A DNA stretch of 64,000 nt from Streptomyces sp. CB00455 (lineage in GTDB: Bacteria; Actinomycetota; Actinomycetes; Streptomycetales; Streptomycetaceae): positions 1-64,000 of the forward strand of contig NZ_LIVQ01000008.1 of the NCBI RefSeq assembly GCF_001905445.1. Reading direction: 5' to 3'. Shown one piece after another: positions 36,181 through 44,531 of this stretch. The notes under the pieces are model-generated. The model was given only the letters and a program-made list of their open reading frames with translations, was not told the DNA's origin and did not search any database. The position numbers and the translations under genes are program-made. The number at the start of each line of letters is the position of its first letter. Positions within the stretch are counted from its first letter, which is position 1.

Positions 36181-37677
36181 TCACTCCGTATCGGCGCCGA
36201 GGCCCAAGGCCCGGTCCGTGCCGTCCAACGCTTGTCGTACGACCGTCGCGCGCCGCTCCCATGCGGCGGCGAGGTCCTTCTCCTCCCGCTCCTGCCCGGC
36301 CAGGGCGGCCCTCACGTGGTCGGGGTTCGCGGACCCGGAGGACCGCATCCGCGCCAGCGCGGCGCGGACGTCGAAGGCGTCCGCGAGCAGGGCGTCGGCG
36401 TCCTCGATGACGTGTCCGTGCTCGGCGGCGAGCTCCCGCAGGATGTCCGGGGCACCGTCCTTGGGGGTACGTCCGGCCCGCACCGCGGCCAGTACGTAGC
36501 CGCCGGCGATCACCTGGGCGGTGCGCCAGGTGACGCCGTGGTACAGCGTCAGTTGGTTGGCCAGGGTGAACCCGCCGAAGAACTCCTTCTCGCACGCTTG
36601 CAGGAGCCGGTCCTCCCGCAGGACGAGGGCTTCGAGGACCGCCGTCAGCAGCCGTGTCACATCGCTGCAGGTGTCGAAGGCCTCGGCCACGTGGGTGCCC
36701 GCCTCCTTGGACACCTCCACCAGGTTGCTGTAGGGGGTGTTGCGCTGACCGAGCACCACGTCGAAGTGGAAGGCGGCCAGGTGGGCCGTCTTGCCCCGGA
36801 TGCGTTCCAGGATCGGGAAGTTCTTCTTCTGCGGCATGGCCGCCGAGATGCCGGAGAGCGCGTCGGGCAGGTCGAGGAACCCGTGCTCGCTGCCGGCCCA
36901 CATCAGCAGGTCGGTGCAGAACCGGCTCAGCGTGGCGCCGAGCAGGCCGAGTTCGGAGGTGACCTCGGCCGCCCACTCCCGGGACGCGACCGCGTTGAGC
37001 GCCAGTGGTTCCGCGCGGTCGAACCCGAGGAGTGCGGCCAGCCGGTCCCGATCCCAGGGCAGTTCCTGCCCGGACATCGCGCCGGCGCCGAGCGGGCACG
37101 CGTCGATCAGGTCGTACGCCTGCAGCATGCGCCGCGACCGGCGCAGCAGCCGGTCGCTCAGCGCGGCGAAGTAGAAGCCCGCGCTGATGACCTGGGCCGA
37201 CTGGAAGTGCGTGTAGCCCGGCATGAGCACGTCCACCGACCGGTCGGCGAGCCGGTGGGCCGCCGCGGCGAGGTCGTGCAGCTGCGCCGCCACCTCCCGG
37301 AGCCGCTGCTTGGCGAACATCACCTGGGCGCAGGCCTGGAGATCGTTCCTGCTGCGGTCGGCGTGCCAGACCGGGACGGGCTCGTGAAGCCGCTCCGTGA
37401 CGCTCCGCTCCACCGCGAGGGCGATGTCGGACAGGCTCTGCTGTCGCCCCCGCTCGATCAGTTCGGGTGTCACGTCGTCCAGGAGGCGCCCGAGGGTGCC
37501 CGCCTGTCCGGCGCCGATCAGCCCCATCCGCAGGTACTCGGCCACGAGCGACTTCTCGATCGCGACGTACCAGGGCAACAGGTTGCGGGCCTCGTAGCGG
37601 AATTGCGGATCGAGGACCAGTTCCCGCACCAGTGCGCTCGGGTCCTCGGTGACCCGCCCGCTCAGTCGCCCGCTCAT
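36181..37677 (-). CDS. argininosuccinate-lyase-like enzyme (fumarase superfamily)
   Basis: The 498-residue product follows the argininosuccinate lyase pattern: VWHADRSRNDLQACAQV (HTGRSRND in true lyases), GYTHFQSAQVIS, CPLGAGAMSG, and a signature loop SGISAAMPQKKNFP. In the loop the first glycine of GSxxMPxKxN is Ile, and HTG has become HAD, so the substrate is probably not argininosuccinate. The superfamily releases fumarate from N- or S-substituted aspartates. Beside a threonine kinase and a PLP beta-replacement enzyme, it fits cleavage of an aspartate adduct to free 2,3-diaminobutyrate, as proposed for Pac17 in pacidamycin biosynthesis. The ATG at 37677 shares ATGA with the exporter stop; an upstream frame extension is ignored. 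Confidence 0.9.
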   Translation of the reverse strand: MSGRLSGRVTEDPSALVRELVLDPQFRYEARNLLPWYVAIEKSLVAEYLRMGLIGAGQAGTLGRLLDDVTPELIERGRQQSLSDIALAVERSVTERLHEPVPVWHADRSRNDLQACAQVMFAKQRLREVAAQLHDLAAAAHRLADRSVDVLMPGYTHFQSAQVISAGFYFAALSDRLLRRSRRMLQAYDLIDACPLGAGAMSGQELPWDRDRLAALLGFDRAEPLALNAVASREWAAEVTSELGLLGATLSRFCTDLLMWAGSEHGFLDLPDALSGISAAMPQKKNFPILERIRGKTAHLAAFHFDVVLGQRNTPYSNLVEVSKEAGTHVAEAFDTCSDVTRLLTAVLEALVLREDRLLQACEKEFFGGFTLANQLTLYHGVTWRTAQVIAGGYVLAAVRAGRTPKDGAPDILRELAAEHGHVIEDADALLADAFDVRAALARMRSSGSANPDHVRAALAGQEREEKDLAAAWERRATVVRQALDGTDRALGLGADTE

Positions 37678-39005
37678 GCGGAAGGCTCCACTTCCAGCTC
37701 CGGGACCCGCTTCACGGTACGGACGTGCGTGCACGCCAGCAGCAGGGGCGCGGTCAGTGTTCCCAGGGAGGCCAGGACCAGCGCCGGGAGCGTGCCCACC
37801 GCGGTACCGAGCAGTCCGCCCAGGACGGCGCCGATGGGCATGACGCCCATGCCGGCCATCCGGTTCGCGGCGTTCATCCGGCCCTGCATGTCGTCCGGCG
37901 TGATGGCCGAACGGTAGCTGCGGACGTTGATGTTGTAGACCACGATCATCGCCGCGTCCAGGACGTACATGGCGATCATCAGGGCCACGGCCATGGGCGC
38001 CGGAACCAGCGTGGCGAGCGGCGTCAGCAGCGAGGCGATGCCGGTAATCGCGGCCGTCAGGATGAGCAGCCGGCCGAGCGGGATGGCACGGCTCATCGGC
38101 GCCGCGATGACCGCGCCGACGAGCGCTCCGGCACCCGACGCGGCCAGGATCAGCCCCACGGTGTACGGGGGGATGTCAAGGGTGCGGGTGACGAAGACCA
38201 GCGCGACGGGCTCGGCGATCGCCATGAAGAAGTTGATGACGAGTGTGGTCAGGACCAGGGTCCGCACCGTGACATGGCCGGTGACGAACGCGACGCCGAC
38301 GGCCATGTCGCGCCAGATGGACTGGCTCGGCTTCTCGCCGCCCTCGGTACCTTCCGTGCCCTCGGCGTCCTCGTGGCCCCCGCCGGGCTTCCGCTCCCCG
38401 CGGATGAGCGCGGTGAAGAACGCGGAGAGCGCGAAGAGCACCGTGTTGATCAGCATCGAGACGGGCCCGGCGAGGAGCTGGAAGATGCCGCCGCCGAGCG
38501 CGCTTCCTGCGATGCTCGCCGAGGAGGCGCTCAGTTCCAGCTTGCTGTTGCCCTCGATGAGATCGTCGCGCCCGACCAGGGCGGGAAGAATCGAGGCACT
38601 TCCCACATCGGCGACAACGCTGAAGGAGCCGACGAGCAAAGCCACCACGAGAAGCGTGGGAACGCTCAGAAGGTCGCGCCACCAGGCGAGCGGGATGGCA
38701 AGGAGAAGCAGCGCGCGGGCGATGTCGCACAAAACGATAATGGCTCGCTTCGGTTTCCGGTCAAGCCAGACTCCCGCAAACAGACTGACCCCGATGTAGG
38801 GCACATAACCCGCCGCCGAAAGCAGCCCCATCTCGAAGAGCGAGGCATCGAGGGAAACGGATGCGAGCAGCGGGAAAACAACCGCTACCATGTGCGCCGC
38901 GAACATGGAAGACGTCTGCCCGAGCCATAGATTCCGGAAATCCCGGTGTCGCCACAACCCAGTAGGCACCTGCGTTACCTTTTCCTTTTCGGTACTACTG
39001 GCCAC
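37674..39005 (-). CDS. MFS exporter
   Basis: A major-facilitator transporter of about 443 residues with about twelve hydrophobic segments and a charged central loop (GERKPGGGHEDAEGTEGTEG). The N-terminal HRDFRNLWLGQTSSMF and the FAGVWLDRKPKR loop place it with EntS/MFS_3-type exporters of siderophores and antibiotics. It is probably the product exporter or a self-resistance pump. I chose GTG at 39005, overlapping the methyltransferase stop; a TTG at 39026 is also possible and neither has a convincing ribosome site. Confidence 0.88.
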   Translation of the reverse strand: MASSTEKEKVTQVPTGLWRHRDFRNLWLGQTSSMFAAHMVAVVFPLLASVSLDASLFEMGLLSAAGYVPYIGVSLFAGVWLDRKPKRAIIVLCDIARALLLLAIPLAWWRDLLSVPTLLVVALLVGSFSVVADVGSASILPALVGRDDLIEGNSKLELSASSASIAGSALGGGIFQLLAGPVSMLINTVLFALSAFFTALIRGERKPGGGHEDAEGTEGTEGGEKPSQSIWRDMAVGVAFVTGHVTVRTLVLTTLVINFFMAIAEPVALVFVTRTLDIPPYTVGLILAASGAGALVGAVIAAPMSRAIPLGRLLILTAAITGIASLLTPLATLVPAPMAVALMIAMYVLDAAMIVVYNINVRSYRSAITPDDMQGRMNAANRMAGMGVMPIGAVLGGLLGTAVGTLPALVLASLGTLTAPLLLACTHVRTVKRVPELEVEPSA

Positions 39006-40029
39006 GTACCAGGAATCCCAATTCAAGGCCGGTCGAGTCGACCTCGGGCGCGGTCGTCAGGCAGTCGACGACCTCCCCGCCGGCCTCCTTGATGAGCTCC
39101 TCCCAGAACGGCTGCGTCTCCAGACGCTGTTCGGTGATCTGGTGCAGGAAGTAGTACGGGTTGTAGTAGGCGTTGCCCAGACCGTGCCGCGTGACGGCCG
39201 GGTCGAGCGGGCGGTGGTCGACCTCGACGATCGCCAGGTGCGCTCCCGGCGCGTGGGCCAAGGCGGAGCGCACAACCTCGACGGTGGCGTCGCGGCCCTG
39301 CTGTTCCAGAACCTCCTGCAGCGAGAAGGCGGTGACGAAGCAGGGGGCGCCGGTGGTCTCGGGCGTGACCTGCGCCATATAGTCCTCGGCGGTCGCGTTC
39401 ACGAAGCGGACCTTGTCGGACATGCCGCGCTCGGCGGCGGCGCGGCGCGCGATGTCGATACTGCCGGGGGTCGGGTCCACCCCGATGCCCGGGCTGCCGC
39501 CCTCGCAGAGGTCGAGGAGGAAGGTGCCGTCGCCGCATCCGAGGTCCACCAGGGCGCTGGGCGGCTCGGGCAGGAGGGCGATCAACTGCTTGACCAGGGG
39601 CACGGCGTCGAAGCGGCTCATGCCGCAGCTGCCGAGTCCGACCATGGTGCCGTTGCGCGAGGCGAATCGCTTCCGGTCGGCCATGACCTCGGGAAGCTCC
39701 CGCAGTGTGGCGCCGTACCCGCCGATGAGCAGTTCGTACCACGGGCGGAACTCCAGGAACTCGCGGCCCTTGGCGGTGATGGCCGGCGCGCCCTCGGAAT
39801 CGGTGACGATGCCCTCACCCTCCAGGTAGCGCAGGAGGCCCGTGAGGCGCTCGGGGTGGAGGTTCAGGTCCTGGGCCAGGCTGTCGACACTGTCGCCGCC
39901 GGCGGGCGACGCTTCGCTCAGCCGGCTCAGCAGACCGCTGGTCATGGCGAACTCTAAACACTGGGCGAGAAAGAAGTGCCTGATGGGCTGGATCGCAGAA
40001 ATCAGGCGCTGCTCGAAATCTGGCTGCAT
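38995..40029 (-). CDS. SAM-dependent methyltransferase, ketoacid C-methyltransferase-like
   Basis: The 344-residue product has an N-terminal dimerisation/winged-helix part (FFLAQCLEFAMTSGLLSRL, NLHPERLTGLLRYLEGEGI) and a Rossmann methyltransferase core with VDLGCGDGTFLLDL. Later ALAHAPGAHLAIVEVDHRP and LGNAYYNPYYFLHQITEQRL recall, from memory, 2-ketoarginine C3-methyltransferases (MrsA type). With the aminotransferase in the operon this suggests a beta-methylated amino acid, but the exact substrate is not readable. It is the first gene of the operon: ATG at 40029, AAAGAGACA upstream, and about 420 bases without a gene before it, where the main promoter should lie. Confidence 0.8.
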   Translation of the reverse strand: MQPDFEQRLISAIQPIRHFFLAQCLEFAMTSGLLSRLSEASPAGGDSVDSLAQDLNLHPERLTGLLRYLEGEGIVTDSEGAPAITAKGREFLEFRPWYELLIGGYGATLRELPEVMADRKRFASRNGTMVGLGSCGMSRFDAVPLVKQLIALLPEPPSALVDLGCGDGTFLLDLCEGGSPGIGVDPTPGSIDIARRAAAERGMSDKVRFVNATAEDYMAQVTPETTGAPCFVTAFSLQEVLEQQGRDATVEVVRSALAHAPGAHLAIVEVDHRPLDPAVTRHGLGNAYYNPYYFLHQITEQRLETQPFWEELIKEAGGEVVDCLTTAPEVDSTGLELGFLVRGQ

Positions 40030-40092
40030 TGTCTCTTTGCTCTCGTCGTTACCGTCAGCTAAGCAACCCGCGTCACGACAGGCGTGGCCTGA

Positions 40093-40106
40093 GCTGAGAT
40101 CTCAGC
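40093..40106 (-). promoter_or_regulatory. 14-bp perfect palindrome upstream of the NRPS operon
   Basis: GCTGAGATCTCAGC is a perfect palindrome 63 bases upstream of the first operon ATG, in the only sizeable intergenic space of the cluster. It could be an operator. I could not identify a convincing -35/-10 pair with it. Confidence 0.4.
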
Positions 40107-40454
40107 CAAGACTGAACGCCCACCTCGAATCTTCGGTGAACGCACTCTAACTTGATTACGTTTGGCGAGACCAGGCTTGACTTCGGCGGTCGGTCTATGT
40201 ATGCCCCAGGTCCACGATCTCGGCTGACCCGCAGACAACTCCCCTCGGGCGTCCCACGTTTGGTTCGGGGTGATCAAGCGGAATTTCCGGTACCGCGCCG
40301 AAGTGCCACTGAAGGCACCCCGGTTGTGCGTCTGGGTGAACGGGAGCGCGCGCGGGGCGGGATGGCACGCTTTTCGCCCAACTGACTTGTATGCAGGATG
40401 GGTTACCGTCACCGGTGTTTCCTGGCTCTGTCGCTGATCTTGTGATCGGGCGGG

Positions 40455-40701
40455 TCAGGCCGTGAGGAGTACGCGCTTGCGGAGGAGGTCGAGGTTCGCG
40501 CGGCCGTAGCCCTGGTGCTTGAGGAGCTCCACCTCAGACCCGCTGGCGCCGGTCCACGCCGCGTAGCCCCCCGTCGGGTAACTCATAGTGCTCGACGTGC
40601 TCGACGCGGGCGTCGAGTGCGGACAGCTCGTGCGCGGCGGCGGTCAACGCGGCCGTCACGTTGCGGGCGGTCTCGGCCGGCCACTGGTCCAGGGCGGTCA
40701 T
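40455..40701 (-). pseudogene. remnant with ISL3-like transposase tail
   Basis: The end reads VELLKHQGYGRANLDLLRKR and then VLLTA-stop, like the C-terminus of ISL3-family transposases (KLLKRQMYGRAGFPLLRHRILL type). Upstream, after a frame change in a run of six Gs near 40570, another frame gives MTALDQWPAETARNV and LDARVEHVEHYELPDGG, which I do not recognise. It is a chimeric or decayed remnant. Confidence 0.45.
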
Positions 40702-41037
40702 GCGGGGGCACCACCTGAGGGTGAGAGGTCGGATGGCGGATGTGTGGAGCGGATGGTGAGCCGGCGCGCGGATTGCTCCTGGGGTGGGCGCCCCGGTGCG
40801 GTCAGCTGGGGTGATTGCGCAGGTGGTGGCGGTCTCCCGCGAGGGAGGTGGGCACGGTGGAGATGGTGGGTTGGCCAATGAGGTAGCGGCTGGTGTGGTT
40901 GCTCCAGTGGTTGACGCCGCCGGTTAACTTGCGCAGGCCGTCGGCGTAGCGGTGGAGTTGCTCGTGCTGGGGGGCGGGCAGGTCCCGCAGCCGAGGCCGT
41001 CGAGCGGGTACGTCACGATCTCGGGGTTCCGTACCGG
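40702..41037 (-). other. no clear gene; tail of an unknown decayed frame
   Basis: The minus strand ends at 40802 with a protein-like stretch (LPAPQHEQLHRYADGLRKLT, then GGVNHWSNHTSRYLIGQPT), but its upstream part is low-complexity arginine-rich and no start is credible. Probably a 3' remnant of an unidentified gene. Confidence 0.3.
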
Positions 41038-41410
41038 ATGGTGCACGCGGCAGGCATCGCCGCCTCCGGCCCGCTGCTCGAGCACGGTATCGCCGGGCTC
41101 CGGCAGCTGATGGAGGTGAACTACGGGCGCACCCTGAACATGATCGACGCTGTCGCACCCGCCACGGCCGCGAACGGCGGAGGCCAGACCGTCTGCTCGG
41201 CTCCATCGGTGGATGGATTCCCATCCCCTGGGGAGGCGGCTACGGAGCGGACAAGGCCTGCTTGCCCATCGCTTCTTCGACCAGCGGGACGCCTTCAAAA
41301 ACGTGACCGACGAGCCTATGTCCATGCTCATGCTCTTCTCCCCAGGCGCCCCACGCGAGGAGTACTTCGAGCGGGTCGCGGAGGTGGCGCAGCGCGGTGG
41401 CGAAGAGCTT
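41038..41410 (+). pseudogene. short-chain dehydrogenase fragment joined to a cupin fragment
   Basis: The first part reads VHAAGIAASGPLL, QLMEVNYGRTLNMIDAVAP; after a frame change near 41190 it continues LGSIGGWIPIPWGGGYGADK, the SDR catalytic region with Y-x-x-x-K. A third stretch, FKNVTDEPMSMLMLFSPGAP then REEYFERVAEVAQ, is the end of a cupin-type protein. Neither half is complete, and an IS5-family element begins at the end of the cupin piece. Confidence 0.6.
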
Positions 41411-41429
41411 AAGACGTCATCTCATTTGG
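41411..41429. repeat. left inverted end of the IS5-type element
   Basis: AAGACGTCATCTCATTTGG; matches the complement of 42614-42632 at 18 of 19 positions. The exact edge and target duplication are uncertain because the outermost bases may include flanking TTA. Confidence 0.65.
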
Positions 41430-41754
41430 TGCTGGGCAGGTTCCTTGACACGAGCACAGCGAGCTGGTGCAACCGCTGGCAGTACTGGCCTCCTACAGGG
41501 TCATTGATCTCGGGGATGACCCGGTCCAGGTCCTCGATGCGGCTCTGCAGGAGGATGCTGTTCTTCGAGTCGAGAGTGCCGTTGTTGTCGAGCCAGCGAA
41601 GAACGCAGCCAGCGATGTCCAACTCGATGAGCCACACGTCTGTGCCCTCGAACGTGGCACGTCGCAGGCTGTCGGGGAAAGGCTCTTGGCGGAATTCCTG
41701 CCAGAGACGTTCTGTGGTCTGCACCTGCTCAGCCGATTCGCTCACTTGAGCCAT
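41422..41754 (-). CDS. 110-aa hypothetical protein inside the IS element
   Basis: The frame MAQVSESAEQVQTTERLWQE, then GTDVWLIELDIAGCVLRWLD and DLDRVIPEIND, is an acidic, well-mixed sequence with the look of a real small protein. No family recognised. Its stop lies within the left inverted repeat and its start overlaps the transposase 3' end by 26 bases, so it is apparently cargo of the element. Confidence 0.55.
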   Translation of the reverse strand: MAQVSESAEQVQTTERLWQEFRQEPFPDSLRRATFEGTDVWLIELDIAGCVLRWLDNNGTLDSKNSILLQSRIEDLDRVIPEINDPVGGQYCQRLHQLAVLVSRNLPSTK

Positions 41755-42591
41755 TTTGCAGTAGCCGTGGAGCCGGTTTGGCGTTCATCTTCAAGCGGCG
41801 GTAGCAGATGAGGGCTGCAGCGATGCCTGCGAACGCCAGGAAGTGTTCGGCCTTACGTTCATAGCGCCGGTGTAAGCGACGGCAGCCTGAGAGCCAGGAC
41901 ACCGTCCGCTCTACGACCCATCGGTGCCGGCCGAGCCTGTTCGCCGGCTCGATTCCCTTGCGGGCGATGCGGTGACGGATCCCGCGGTTGCGCAGCCATC
42001 TCCGCAGGTGAGCGTAGTCGTAGCCCTTGTCGCCGTGGAGCTTGCCGGGGCGGCGGCGACGGGGTCCGCGGTGAGATCTGATCGGTGGGATGCCGCGGAC
42101 CAGAGGCTGGAGGGCCTGGCTGTCGTGGAGGTTCGCCCCGGAGATTCCGACGGCGAGGGGCAGACCAGTCCGCTCCGTGATCAAGTGGATCTTCGACCCG
42201 AATTTGCCCCTGTCGACAGGATTCGGGCCCGTCAGATCCCCCTTTTCAGAGCCCGCATGTTCACCGAGTCGATCGCACAGCGGGACCAGTCCAGCTCGCC
42301 TCGGGCGCCGAGTTCGTCGAGGACCAAGCGGTGGAGCTTGGCCCACACCCGGGCCTTCGTCCATTCGGAGAACCGCCGGTGGGCTGTCGCCCCCGACGGC
42401 CCGAACGACGCCGTGGGCAGCTGCTGCCAAGTACAGCCCGACGTAGCCACGAACAGGATCGCCGCCAGCACCTCCCGGTCGCCATGCCGACGCCGGCCAC
42501 CGCCTTGCGGCCGCGACGGCGCTTCCGCCACCACCCGCTGGAACAGCTCCCACAACTCATCCGGCACCAGCCGCTCAATAATCCCCACCAC
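41729..42591 (-). CDS. IS5-family transposase, two frames joined by frameshifting
   Basis: OrfA (42232-42591) starts MVGIIERLVPDELWELFQRV and contains CTWQQLPTASFGPSGATAHR, FSEWTKARVW and the first catalytic Asp in RCAIDSVNMRALKRG. OrfB continues in another frame with KGDLTGPNPVDRGKFGSKIH, LHGDKGYDYAHLR (second Asp) and RHRWVVERTVSWLSGCRRLH (Glu). The frames overlap at a slippery run (AAAAGGGGG near 42240), the standard programmed-frameshift arrangement of IS427-group elements. It looks intact and possibly active. Confidence 0.85.
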
Positions 42592-42613
42592 GACCAGCAG
42601 CCTACCAAAGCCG

Positions 42614-42632
42614 CCAAATGAGATGACTTCTT
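42614..42632. repeat. right inverted end of the IS5-type element
   Basis: CCAAATGAGATGACTTCTT, the inverted partner of 41411-41429. Confidence 0.65.
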
Positions 42633-42636
42633 AGAC

Positions 42637-42860
42637 CCGGACGCCTCCTCCACGGCCGCGCCCTTGTACGTGAGCACCGTCCGCGACGTGCCGTCGGCGC
42701 TCTCCACCGTGCGCACCCGCAGCTCCGGTCCCGCCCTTGCAGGGTGGCGTCCGCCGTGCGTATCCCGGTACACCCCCGCCCGCCCCTCGGCCAGGCCCTC
42801 CACCTGCTCCAGCAGCGCGCCCCGGTCCTGCACTCGCGCTTTCAGCTCTGCCTCGATCAC
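42637..42860 (-). pseudogene. CYTH-domain (class IV adenylate cyclase-like) gene, truncated by IS
   Basis: From a GTG at 42860 it reads VIEAELKARV, then AGPELRVRTVESADGTSRTV and LTYKGAAVEEASGSK, the N-terminal half of CYTH-domain proteins (the ExExK-type start, paired basic strands, YKG). It runs directly into the right end of the IS5-type element, and the rest is not found on the other side. Bases between RVQDRG and AGPEL also look shortened compared with the family. Confidence 0.65.
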
Positions 42861-42878
42861 CCTGTACTTCCCCTTCTC

Positions 42879-43330
42879 TCAGACCGTGCGCTGCGCGCCC
42901 GCGATCAGCGCTTCGAACATCCGGCGGTGCCCGCGGAAGAGGGGGCTGTGCGGGGTCGCCACCACCTTGTAGGTGGCGGACTCATGTCCTTCCCGCCCAT
43001 CAAACGCCCCCACGAACAAGGTGTCGTCGGTGCGGATCAGGCGCCAGGTTGGGAGCATCGCGTACCGGTACACCTCCACCTCGCACACCCCGGCCAGCTC
43101 CCGCTGCCGCTCCTCCGAGAGCCGGATCCCCGGCCAGCGACTGGGGCGACTCTCCAATCTCGGCCGCGCGCTGCGCCAGCGCCGGGGCCTCAGGGTTCAG
43201 GAGCAACAGGCGAACCGCACCCCGGCCCGCGCCAGATGCGCTCGCAACAGGGAGTCGTTGAGGCCGATCAGGCCGAGGCCGCGGACGGCCAGGACATCCA
43301 GCTCGCCTTCGAAGCCACGGTCGGAGCCCT
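42879..43330 (-). pseudogene. DUF5919-type regulator C-terminus, frameshifted
   Basis: Three frames together read ELDVLAVRGLGLIGLNDSLL, LLLLNPEAPALAQRAAEIGE, RWPGIRLSEERQRELAGVCE, then TDDTLFVGAFDGREGHESAT and LFRGHRRMFEALIAGAQRTV. This is the C-terminal domain (DUF5919) found after a helix-turn-helix in Streptomyces regulators. At least two single-base shifts separate the pieces, and the DNA-binding part is absent. Confidence 0.5.
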
Positions 43331-43339
43331 TGAGGACCG

Positions 43340-43925
43340 GGTCGTTCGGGCCGCAGAACCGCACAGGGAGCACGGCCTCGTCCCCGGGTGCTGCGTCACG
43401 TCCAGGGCGTGCTCCAGGGTGAGCACCGGCGCCCCGGCCGGCGCCTCCGCGCAGTCGACAGCATGGACGGTGCCCCGGCTGGTCCCGCGGCCCCGGGGGG
43501 GGATCGCTGCTGGTTCGGCGGGTCCGGGGCCGGGGGTCGGCGGCCTCGGGCCGTGGGAGCTGGTGTCACCGCAGGGGGTGCGGCTCGGGGGCAGCGACCG
43601 CCGGCCTTCACCGGAACCCAGCCGGCCGGTCGGCGCGGCCCCGGCTCCCGCTCCACGACCGGCGGCTTCTCCGGGTACTCGACGCGCACGCCGTCGTACG
43701 AGACGCCGTCCAGCGGCTGCACGTGCTGCGGCGCGCGGTCCCAGACCCGGTTTTCGGCCGGCTCCACCGTGCCCCCGGGCTGTTGCGAACGCCGGGAGGC
43801 CGACCTCGTACAGCCAGCCGTCACGCACCCGCCGCTTCGACCACAGACGTCCGGCGACGTCCTGGTCCCCTGGCGGCAGGACCCGGATGGGGACCGGCAC
43901 CGGCTCGGGGGGACGTCGTCATGCC
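43340..43925 (-). pseudogene. DUF6233-family gene, frameshifted
   Basis: Pieces in two frames read VPIRVLPPGDQDVAGRLWSK, VRDGWLYEVGLPAFAT, GGTVEPAENRVWDRAPQHVQ, GVSYDGVRVEYPEKPPVVER, GPRRPAGWVPVKAGG and VHAVDCAEAPAGAPVLTLEH with HPGTRPCSLCG. These match the DUF6233 proteins abundant in Streptomyces. Frame changes occur near 43790 and between 43480 and 43600, and the gene runs into the DUF5919 remnant. Confidence 0.5.
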
Positions 43926-44017
43926 TCCACTGACAGCGGCCAGCTGGAATTCCCCATGTACGGCCAGTTGGGGTGTCACTCTTCGTAAGCGATTGCGCCG
44001 GCCTCCTGTGGCCTGGC

Positions 44018-44491
44018 TCAGTCGACGTCGACGTTGCCCATGAGTTCGAGGAGGCGGGAGAGGACTCGAAGGCAGGTGTCGACCTCGGCGTCGGTGAGGT
44101 CACCGCCGACCTGGCGCAGCACTACGCGTTCTCGGTCGATCACCGCGGTGATGACGGTCTGGCCCTGTTCTGTCAGCCGGATGAGGGAAGACTTTTTGTG
44201 GGCCGGATTGGGGGCGGACTCGACCAGACCGCGTGCAGCCGCGTCGTTGACCATGCGCTGCACGAACTGGCGGCTCAATGCCTGTGCCCGGCCCATCTGG
44301 GGGGCGGTCATGGGCCCATGCTCGCGAAGCAAGTTGAGTACGGCCCGCACCCCCACCGACAGCCCTTCGACGGACACGTCCCGCTCCACCTTGCGCTGGG
44401 TGCGCCGGTACAGCGGGCCCACCAGGTCGAACACCTCGGTGAGCCGGTCGGTCAGCTCTTCGGACGCCAGGCCACGATCTTTCTCATTCAC
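44018..44491 (-). CDS. MarR-family transcriptional regulator
   Basis: The 157-residue product has the MarR winged-helix layout: an N-terminal helix pair (LTDRLTEVFDLVGPLYRRTQ), the recognition region MTAPQMGRAQALSRQFVQRM, the wing PNPAHKKSSLIRLTEQG and a C-terminal dimerisation helix (VLSRLLELMG). It is divergent from an alpha/beta hydrolase with only 57 bases between them. Two operator-like sites lie there, so it probably represses both genes and responds to a small molecule that the hydrolase may act on (inference). The start is GTG at 44491. Confidence 0.92.
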   Translation of the reverse strand: MNEKDRGLASEELTDRLTEVFDLVGPLYRRTQRKVERDVSVEGLSVGVRAVLNLLREHGPMTAPQMGRAQALSRQFVQRMVNDAAARGLVESAPNPAHKKSSLIRLTEQGQTVITAVIDRERVVLRQVGGDLTDAEVDTCLRVLSRLLELMGNVDVD

Positions 44492-44500
44492 GTCACCATG

Positions 44501-44519
44501 ATGACACCTGGGTTGTCAT
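44501..44519. promoter_or_regulatory. MarR operator-like inverted repeat, site 1
   Basis: ATGACACCTGGGTTGTCAT is an imperfect inverted repeat (ATGACAnCC against its complement), 9 bases upstream of the regulator start. It differs from site 2 at one position. Confidence 0.7.
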
Positions 44520-44531
44520 CCACTCCCAACA

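Larger units (their letters stand above)
41411..42632. mobile_element. IS5-family (IS427-group-like) element with an extra ORF
   Basis: Terminal inverted repeats of 19 bp (one mismatch) bound a two-frame IS5 transposase and a second minus-strand ORF of 110 codons. At about 1.2 kb it is longer than a usual IS427-group element (about 0.85 kb), the difference being the extra ORF. On the left it abuts a cupin remnant; on the right it truncates a CYTH-domain gene. Confidence 0.65.

Noticed and set aside
36062..37099. Minus-strand arginine-rich frame inside the lyase-like gene
   Set aside because: Shadow of the 36181-37677 gene; no protein-like features.
44018..44491. Pathway regulator of the NRPS operon
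   Set aside because: Its operator-like sites are local to the hydrolase pair, no copy is seen upstream of 40029, and 4 kb of debris separates them.
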